In this document: positions 57,020 to 64,000 of the stretch, piece by piece
Position numbering within the stretch: the first letter of the stretch is position 1
Layout of the letters: the number at the start of each line of letters is the position of its first letter
NCBI GenBank assembly: GCA_001466705.2
Contig: LATX02000133.1
Span: forward strand, 62,001-126,000
Reading direction: 5' to 3'
DNA from: Moniliophthora roreri
Taxonomy: Eukaryota > Basidiomycota > Agaricomycetes > Agaricales > Marasmiaceae
Length of the DNA: 64,000 bases
Translations under genes and position numbers: made by a program
Notes under the pieces: model-generated
The model's input: only the letters and a program-made list of their open reading frames with translations
What the model was told of the DNA's origin: nothing
Databases searched by the model: none

Positions 57020-58219
57020 ACTTTTATCTTGAGGAGTCCGGCGTTGGCGTTGGCGTTGACGAGGGCGATGAGCTCGAGTGGTCCAAACTTTTGGTGTGTC
57101 GTGGGAACTGCGTGGGAACGTGACTATTTGCTTTTGTTAGCCCGAGCGTCTAAATCGTTCCTCTCAGCTCTGTTTTGATCCTCTCTACTGAACGCGGATG
57201 ACGCCAAGGCAACAAATATCTGATGGATCTGAACGAGTTCAACCTATAGCGCATGATCCTGCAAGTACTTCCTAAGCCTAGAAGACAACAAGTCGGTAAG
57301 TAGTGAACAACGGTCGTTTCTTTGATCCTCAGCAGTTGCCACGAAACAGATATCCTGGCTTTGAGAGTGGGTTGCCTCGATCGTGAGTATCAGCACTTTG
57401 ACCCCAGGTTTACCTACTCATTTGGCTTCGTCTTTAGCTTCTTTCTCTGTTTAACACGAAGAGCCTTCAGTATGGGAGGCCTTTAAGCTATCTGTTATCT
57501 CATACACACTTATTCATGCTCTGACAACGCCTACATTCGACGAATGCCAACCCTGTATCCCGAGAAGATATAATACTGGATGGCAAGTATTACACCGTAT
57601 ACGTTCATTCGTTCTTGTATCCTGAAAGAAGTCAATATTAGACGAACTTCTGATTGGAGTCCGAGAAATAATATTGTGGTCATATGGATAGTTTTCTGCC
57701 TTCCTCCTGGTGGTCAAGATTGTCAATCAGGGGAGGAGCTGAAGAATACTACTAGGAAGCACCTCGTAGCACACCCATACCCCTGGGCTTGAAAGCTAAT
57801 AACCCACAGGCACCGGTGTCATGATTCTTTAACACATCTAGCGGGATTTTATTCTGCTTCCTATTATGAATCAAACTGCTGGCAGATTGTCCTTACCATA
57901 CCCACTTGTACCCACCGTACAGACTGACCTCTGTTCTGGGACTAGTCAAGTGCGGAAAAAAATCGCAGTGCCTCGGGTAACTTACCAGCGACGAGCCTAT
58001 GGGGACATGAGCCTGCCGTCGATATTGATGGCGTGCCGCTCGTTCAGTTTTGATACGCCGTTGCAACTATCTACCAGCAACACCAATATAGGTCCCTCCT
58101 CGGCCCGGAATCTCAATGACACAGTGCCTATCAACGTACCGCCTTATCGCAGAGGACCTGCCTGTTACGGCTGAAGACAGGTTGTCTAGTTCCACGAGAG
58201 AGGTAAGACGATGGTCCAG
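57020..58219. other. intergenic, no gene seen
   Basis: Several short frames exist on both strands but none shows a family, codon pattern or splice logic that I can support. Confidence 0.45.
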
Positions 58220-58228
58220 TATAAAAGG
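58220..58228 (+). promoter_or_regulatory. TATA box of paralogue C
   Basis: TATAAAAGG lies about 230 bases before the start codon at 58451, followed by a T/C-rich leader. Confidence 0.55.
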
Positions 58229-58328
58229 CCGGATTACTCCTTCAACCAACAGCTTGAGCTTCTCAGCCCCACCACCTCAGTTACAAACCTTTTTACTTTT
58301 CCAGACCGTTGATTCGGCCTTTTTCTTT

Positions 58329-58330
<2 letters not shown>

Positions 58331-58374
<44 letters not shown>
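58331..58374 (+). repeat. 44-base T homopolymer in the leader of paralogue C
   Basis: An unbroken T run (with more T/C before it) lies about 75 bases before the start codon. Its exact length is unreliable in any assembly. Confidence 0.85.
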
Positions 58375-58450
58375 CGTTCTCGACCCAAGGCTTGACGCCT
58401 CTCTTTTCTCTTTCAGATCATTCGCCTATTTTTTCTGTTCAGTATTCACA

Positions 58451-59643
58451 ATGCATGCCTTCATCTTTGCTTTCCTCGTTCTCGCTATCACAGCATCCGC
58501 CGCTCCTCAGAGCAGCCGAGGCCGTGGTCGTTTCAGAGGGACAAATCGTGGTGGAAATGCAGGTGCTACCAACAATGCCGGTGCAGGTGGTGCTGCAAAT
58601 GGCAACAACGGTAACGATCCCCAGAAATCGTTGACTCTCGATCCTAGGGTTATCGCTACAGGTTTCCAAAACAACGGACTTGCGAGTGAGGACTTGACGT
58701 TTTCCATACTTTGAAGCAGGCGCTAATCATGTCATTTTTGCAGCCGCTGCTGATGGCAGTGTTGCGTCGCTCACCTCCAGCAACAACTTTATCAACTTCT
58801 GTGCGGACAGAAACGTAGACATCACAAGTACATACCAACAGCCTCGCATGAACACTGTGATTAACCTTCATATGCAGATGGTAAACAGATCCAAGAAGGA
58901 TCCTGTAACCCCGCACCCATGGGTCTCATTCCTAGCGTCGACAACATGGCCTCGTCCAAGTTCATCTTTCCGAGTAATGGCGCTGTCTTGCAGACTGGAC
59001 AGCTCTTCACAGTAACCATGGCAGCAAGGAATATCGAGCTCGGTACGGAACGTCCCTCTACTTTCGACAGCTCTCCTCATGGTATCTGAAAAATAGGCAA
59101 CTTCGTGAATGCTCAAGAGAACTATTTTGCTGCTCCACAACAGCTCAATGGGCAGGGTAACATCATCGGTCAGTGGAACTCCTTGCTGAACCCAAACAGT
59201 CGCTGAGCAAGCTACGACGCCGATAACTAGGCCACTCGCATATTACCATCGACAAGATCAAGTCCCTCCAAGATACTGAACCCACTGATCCCAAGTACTT
59301 TGCGTACTTCAAGGCACGAATCCTGTCGCTTCTCTACATCTCCGCCCGTATCTTGACATTCTGAACATTAGGGCATCAACACTCCTGCAGATGCCAATGG
59401 AGTTGTTAGTGTGACCCTTGAGAAAGGTCTCCCAGCTGCGTTTATAGGCTTGCTTCTATCAACGCAGCAGCGAACCATCAGCCTGTTCTCGCTCCTGTAG
59501 CACAACATGGATCTTTGGATGACATGATTTACGTGAGTAAAGCTCTCAGTTTTCGGTGCTCGTCCTTAGTAAATGCCCAAACATTTTAGTTCACTGTTGC
59601 CGATAATCCGTTCTCCGTTCGTCCCGGTCTTGGTAGACAGTAG
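58451..59643 (+). pseudogene. secreted NPAP/AQHGS family protein (paralogue C), frameshifted
   Basis: ATG 58451, signal peptide, R-G-R-G/N-R-G-G-rich start, L-D-P-R-V-I-A-T-G-F, N-N-F-I-N-F-C, G-S-C-N-P-A-P-M-G, F-V-N-A-Q-E-N-Y-F and G-H-S-H, with 7-8 exons. The intron at 59314-59371 uses a GC donor after Lys where paralogue B has GT. In the next exon the family block A-N-H-Q-P-V-L-A-P-V-A-Q-H-G-S-L-D-D is present but one base out of frame after G-L-P-A-A-F (about 59443), consistent with loss of one T. The annotated frame then stops soon after. The last exon still carries F-T-V and a stop at 59641-59643. A sequencing error is an alternative to a real lesion. Confidence 0.75.
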
Positions 59644-60160
59644 TGGGGTGCTGCAGCCGCACACTTGGCACGAGAATGGTCTAAATTTGGGGTGGCAAGA
59701 AACGGAATATTTATTTATTGGGTCGAGAATGATATCTGAATTTTTGTGTTTTTGAAAGGACAAGAGATTGGTGAAGCGTTACAAGATAAACTTCCAAAAA
59801 GAAGGTAAGGAGATGTACTTATACACACTCTGATAGTAGGGGACGTCTGAGGATTGTAACGACTAAGTAATGATGGCTTCAAAGGAGTGACTTTCTCTTG
59901 ATAATCTGAGGGGTACACTTGATATTTCTTGCCGTGGAAATGGCAGCGCTCGGCGAACGCCTATGTGACTATTCTTTTTCCATTTTTCTCCACGTCGATT
60001 TTTTCGACCAATATACAAGCACACTGGATAGCCGCTACCAAGGGTTGTATTCCGAAGCGAAAGTCTAGGTGCGTAAATTGGAAGGATGTTCGTGGGGTTA
60101 TTCATTCATATGACCTGACAGCAGCACCATCAGAATCCACCACTCCCAGCGTCGTTGAAA
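59644..60160. other. intergenic, no gene seen
   Basis: 3' flank of paralogue C and upstream region of the F-box/LRR-like gene. Nothing recognisable. Confidence 0.5.
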
Positions 60161-61405
60161 ATGTTCTCCCCCCATCGCGCTCTCGAAGCCGTCTCTCTGG
60201 TCCTCCTTTTCCATCTGCTTCTCGGAGTGGAAACCTCAGTATTATCCGCGAGTACAAAGCGTTGTATCGATATTTTTGGACCGTTCAAGGTTGTCTCCCT
60301 TGTCAGTATCCCTGTATCTGCAGGCTTCAAGCTCTGTGGACCAAGCTGCGGCCGTAACCTGCATTGAAGTCCTGAAGACTCTCGTCCAGCATTGTCAATA
60401 CTGGGAGAGTGTTCAGATCTCTGCATGGCCGATTGGCCTCTACCACGCTGTCTTCGAGCCCATTGGTCGCCTGCCTATGCTCAAGAGGCTGGATCTTGGG
60501 GGCGATGACTGCGGCAACGTGTACGAAGACGACGACGTTTTGAACTCTAGCGAAATTTTTGGGACTTGTCCGTCGTTAGACTCCCTTAGCATCGACGAAT
60601 GTATGTTCGCGCCAGGGATCCGTGCTCCTTGGCAGCAGATTCGCGTGTCGGAACTTGACCGCTTCTATAACATCGCCCAGTTCAAATCTTTGTTGTCTTC
60701 ATGCACGAAAGCGGAAACGCTTTCATTTCGCAGCATTGTTCTATCGGACGAGGCATTGGAGGACCTGCCATGTCCCGATGCCCAATGTTAAACATCTCTC
60801 CGTGAGCATTGGTCTGTACACGAAGGACGCATCGCTTTTCGACTGCGTCACCCTTCCAGCATTATTATCCATCGTATTCATGGGGTCCTGGATCGGTGAA
60901 CTATCTCGTTCTTGGAAGGATACACACTTCAAATCTTTCCTACATCGTTCGTCTTGCACTATCACCTTTCTTTCGTTGGAAAGCGTGCCAATTTCGGACA
61001 TAGAGACCACAGCCCTTTTGGGACTTATACCAACGCTAGAGCGACTTCACGTCCAAGAGGGATACCGGTGGAAGCTCAAAAGTGGTATTAAACAACGGAT
61101 CATCACTGCACATTTCTGGAACACCATTTCCATTGTGGATAACATCGCTTCCTCCAATCACATCCTTCCCCGTCTCAGACCTCGATCTTAGACAATTTGG
61201 ATAATGATGCGCTTCAGGACGCTTTGACATCCCGATTTGAACCTGACCCAAGTCTAGGGATTGTGCATCTCAAGTTAATCAACTTGAAGATTGTGGGAGG
61301 GACACCTCCGAAGGGAATTTTGAGATCCTTAGAACGGCATTTTGGGCTTTACGGGAAAAAGATGTCTGTCACGTATCTGGAGAAGGGCTGGTTTAGCGAT
61401 TGCTA
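60161..61405 (+). pseudogene. F-box/LRR-like protein, broken
   Basis: From ATG 60161, a short intron (60290-60323, only 34 bp, so uncertain) leads into leucine-rich text such as I-G-R-L-P-M-L-K-R-L-D-L, C-P-S-L-D-S-L-S-I and S-E-L-D-R-F-Y. The frame stops near 60790. Similarity continues one base shifted (M-P-N-V-K-H-L-S-V...) to about 61190, and shifts again before A-L-T-S-R-F (61220-61405). Neither break looks like an intron. No F-box motif was seen at the N-terminus, which is instead hydrophobic. The pattern is that of the fast-evolving fungal F-box family. Confidence 0.5.
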
Positions 61406-61577
61406 ACAAGTGGAGTCCTGTCAAAGCTGAAGCCGATGTAGATATCGTATACACACGTTTAATGGAAAGTCGGGCAAGTTGGAAGACATCCAGTTATGAC
61501 GAAACCCAGTAGTCGACTTCTCTGGAGTTTAACGAACGTTGCGATAGTGAGTATTACAAATACCTCGTTCACAGGTT

Positions 61578-62801
61578 CTACAGATTGTATATCGGTAGCA
61601 GCCGTGTAAAATTTAGCGACTGTCTACAAAGCGGACACTCGGCCTATAGATTTTTTGAGTACAATGGGCCCGTTTCAAAATGCTGCAGACCTCACCTTTT
61701 CTCTTCCCCATCCAACGATACAACTCCAACAAAATAAATGTCCACATTCCGTTGAACAGGTATCCGTCCGTTCCTCTAAGCACAGGGTACAATTCCTCGA
61801 TGCGCGTACAGCCGCCGATATTGCGGCTATGTCAAGGATTGTCCTCTCATCCTCCTCCGCGGGTTTCGCTGGCTCACTCTCCGGATCGATATCCAGCAAT
61901 CGATTGACTGGTCGTTCGTCTAGAAAAGTTTCCCGTTCCCGCTGATCTTCAGCTTTCTCCTTCCCTTTTGACGTGGCTTCTCGTTCAGGGCGAAGGGCCC
62001 GAATCAGCCGGTACGCCAACCTGACCGCGATGAGGATACCCAGAAGGGAATAGGATGGAGGTCGTACATGTGGGTTTTCTGGCTTGGAAGATATCTTTGG
62101 GGTGACAGTGATTAGACAGATCCGAGAAATAGGGTACCAGGACACCTACATAGGGGACCCCGAGAATGCGTTTAGCAATATCGTAGTACATTCCTCGGAT
62201 ATAGAACACGGCAAGATTGATTTCGGTCAGGACTTGTAGGGCCTCGGGAACTTTCTTGAGGAGACTAGCGAGTCTTGGAGAGTACTCCTCAAGGTAGGAA
62301 ATGTTGATAAATCGTGAAAGGATGTATGAGGGTAGTGTTGGTAATAAGACTAGTGCTGTCCGTGCCAATCGAGAAGGTGGTGTCGAGCGATTGAACGTGG
62401 ACTGCTGCCATATGTCCGTGTATTCTTCACCAAGCGTCTGAGTAGCTGTGAATCTGGGTTAGCTAGTTTCCCCAACAATTGGGCAGGACCGTACCTCTGC
62501 CAGTGGTGAATCCATAATACACAAGTTTCACAAAATGCTCGACTTCCTTATCCCATCTCGATAGCCACCGGCTTCCTAGCTCGATATTAGAGCCAAGAAG
62601 ACATAAATCGGATTCGGACCGTACCTAACCAATTTCTAAGGACGTTCTCGGTCTGCTCCCTCAATAACGAAACATGATACAAATCGCGTTGATGCGCGCG
62701 AACTAAACCCTTTGTAAATTAGGTCCATCACGATGAAAATGAGGTAGATGCACACTTATCTGAGCTTGCTGAGCAGTAGGAAATACAGGAAGACCCGTCA
62801 T
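61578..62801 (-). CDS. pex10: peroxisome biogenesis RING E3 ligase PEX10
   Basis: Multi-exon gene; first exons 62801-62756 and 62702-62625, stop at 61578. The N-terminus reads [20 protein letters not shown], then [10 protein letters not shown] and [14 protein letters not shown], all typical of PEX10, followed by a hydrophobic membrane region. The C-terminal RING has C-T-L-C...[13 protein letters not shown], and its last C-P-L-C pair lies on a separate final exon after an intron (about 61695-61637). PEX10 sits in the peroxisomal membrane with PEX2 and PEX12 and ubiquitinates the PEX5 receptor for export. Confidence 0.93.
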
Positions 62802-62883
62802 CGACGTTGGCATTCAAGGGAAATCATGTTCCAAAGTTGCACTTGATGTCACGCGCCAGTTCACTCTCCTCTTGACCACCATC
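62802..62883. promoter_or_regulatory. bidirectional promoter between PEX10 and MGR2
   Basis: The two divergent start codons are only 82 bp apart. No TATA box is evident. Confidence 0.5.
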
Positions 62884-63480
62884 ATGCAAGTTCCAAAACG
62901 CGAAGAACCCTCGATATGGAATAAGAGTATGTATTTCTAACTGACTCGTAGTGTTTGAAAAGTCAATGAAAAATCTTTTCTGTGAACAGTGAAGTACGCC
63001 TTTTTCTTCCCGCATATGTCCGAAGTTTCCTGACGCCATGAACTTCGTCATTTTCTACTGGAAGAATGGGTGCTCTTATGGGAGGTGGTGTCGGTTTAAC
63101 GATAGGATTCATCTTCGGGTCCTGGAGTATTATTAGGTGCGTGTCGTTTGACATTGGTTTTTCATCCACTCATGAAACTAATTCGCTTTCTAGGCATGGC
63201 CCCGGTCCTCGCGGCGCTCTATCAACTTTGTCGCAGTACATGCTTAGCAGTGCTGCGACTTTCGGTTTCTTCTTGTCAATCGGATCTGTACGTGTTCTCC
63301 CTGACATCCTTTGTCAATGTTCCTAACCGCGTGCCGTTCCTGCAGGTTATACGAAGCGACTCTACGATTAGCCCTCAACTACAAGCAGCACGTATGCAGC
63401 TTCTCACTCCAGCAATGGCGATACGGACGAGAGCAGAAGGCAGGGAGCTCATGAAAGTTCGATGGGCAGAGGAAAAATAA
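62884..63480 (+). CDS. mgr2: mitochondrial import protein Mgr2/ROMO1 family (TIM23 complex)
   Basis: Preferred model: exon 1 62884-62930, exon 2 63065-63136, exon 3 63194-63287, exon 4 63346-63480. It reads S-I-W-N-K-S-I-M-G-A-L-M-G-G-G-V-G, then G-F-I-F-G-S-W, H-G-P-G-P-R-G and S-A-A-T-F-G-F-F-L-S-I-G-S-V-I-R-S-D-S. These are the two Gly-rich membrane segments and loop of yeast Mgr2, which closes the lateral gate of TIM23. The W-x4-M-G spacing supports the chosen exon-1 donor; an alternative with a 25-bp intron adds two residues and is less likely. Confidence 0.87.
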
Positions 63481-63786
63481 CACTAGGGGTAAAAGAAGTA
63501 CCAATATATTTCTTGCGTATATCCAATGACTTCGTAATACTATCTCCATCTCCTGTAGTGCTTCGGCCCCGGGCCTTTGTGAGGCCGCGAAAATTTAAGT
63601 ATTCGTGTCAAATCCAACCAAGTATTATCTTCCAAGATTTGCTGCTTCTGCGAGCAGGTCTGGACTTGAACCTAGAGGGTAGAAGCTAACCGTATTTCGT
63701 AGTGTCAGCTTGACGCGATCAAAAGGTCACTCACCCTTTGACTCTGACCTTCTCTTCATGACTTGAATTACTTGAATGAAAATATC
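63481..63786. other. intergenic, no gene seen
   Basis: 3' flank of MGR2 and promoter region of RPC9. No element recognised. Confidence 0.5.
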
Positions 63787-64000
63787 ATGGAGGTTTGTCC
63801 AATTCGGCTTTCTTTGTTATCTAGGTATCTAACCAAGAAACAGGTAGTCGACCCTCGTTCAGCTCTTCTCTCCAATTATGAAGTCCTCGAACTACTTCGG
63901 GAACTAGAAAATGAGCACATTGCACGTACCAAAACTGCTCACCGTATCAAAAAAGAGGAGGAAGCATCTGGATCCCCTTCCAAGGCACAAACTGAGCCTG
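63787..64000 (+). CDS. rpc17: DNA-directed RNA polymerase III subunit RPC9 (C17), partial
   Basis: A 6-nt first exon (63787-63792, M-E), a 51-bp intron, and an exon from 63844 that runs off the window. It reads M-E-V-V-D-P-R-S-A-L-L-S-N-Y-E-V-L-E-L-L-R-E-L, the conserved N-terminus of the Rpb4-like subunit RPC9/C17, which forms the polymerase III stalk with C25. The remainder is charged. Only about 55 residues are visible, so the call rests on this N-terminal block. Confidence 0.75.
   Translation, partial: MEVCPIRLSLLSRYLTKKQVVDPRSALLSNYEVLELLRELENEHIARTKTAHRIKKEEEASGSPSKAQTEP

Noticed and set aside
58116..58634. 172-codon ORF with a poly-Phe run
   Set aside because: The Phe run is only the T homopolymer; the frame overlaps the promoter and first exon of paralogue C out of phase.
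63655..63672. B-box-like GGTTCAAGTCC on the minus strand
   Set aside because: The T-stem does not pair fully and no tRNA cloverleaf surrounds it.
1..64000. CRISPR arrays, prokaryotic operons or ribosome binding sites
   Set aside because: Intron-rich eukaryotic genes and retrotransposons throughout; no spaced short palindromic repeats were seen.

Overview
The window comes from a basidiomycete fungus, most likely an Agaricomycete. The evidence is the many 50-60 bp introns, a cytoplasmic dynein heavy chain gene lacking the usual N-terminal third (the split arrangement described in Agaricomycetes), Ty3/gypsy chromodomain elements, a CACTA Tnp2 relic, F-box/LRR-like remnants, and a secreted protein family familiar from mushroom genomes. 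No tools were run; every call is read from the sequence.

Positions 1-28,000 are a transposon graveyard, poor in CpG. It holds a 5'-truncated Ty3/gypsy pol with chromodomain (7.05-10.15 kb, +), a Cys-rich antisense gene split by a MITE-like element (12.47-10.30 kb, -), an LTR (12,584-13,092), a nearly complete Ty3/gypsy element on the minus strand (16,209-24,417) with 436-bp LTRs and a TTAGT target duplication, and a CACTA (Tnp2) relic (about 26.4-24.5 kb, -). In-frame stops in both pol regions are nearly all TGA where the family has Arg, the signature of CpG deamination. Nine single N characters lie here. Several sit exactly at the junction of near-identical direct copies, so at least the 2.9-kb, 0.9-kb and 0.8-kb duplications are probably unmerged contig overlaps and not biology.

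From about 28 kb on the sequence is gene-rich with normal CpG: a putative membrane protein (28.3-29.2, -), an Hsp90 co-chaperone p23 (29.3-30.2, +), a truncated KRE6/SKN1-like membrane protein (31.3-32.6, +), a CBM19-fused secreted protein (33.7-35.3, -), a HAD phosphatase (36.0-37.2, -), a secreted Gly/Gln/Asn-rich paralogue (38.1-39.9, +), homoserine kinase (40.1-41.3, +), the dynein heavy chain motor subunit (41.4-52.8, -), SmE (52.9-53.5, +), F-box/LRR-like debris (53.8-56.4), ribosomal protein L14 (56.4-57.0, -), a third secreted paralogue with a frameshift (58.5-59.6, +), another broken F-box/LRR-like gene (60.2-61.4, +), PEX10 (61.6-62.8, -), MGR2 (62.9-63.5, +) and the start of RNA polymerase III subunit RPC9 (63.8 to the window end, +).

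Most of these are unrelated housekeeping genes. The clearest links are two tight divergent pairs (dhc2/SmE with 124 bp between start codons, PEX10/MGR2 with 82 bp) and three paralogues of one secreted family within 26 kb. The most interesting mobile-element signals are a 12-nt complementarity between LTR and primer site that implies Tf1-type self-priming, a canonical -1 slippery heptamer at the gag stop, and extra ORFs lying between pol and the 3' LTR.
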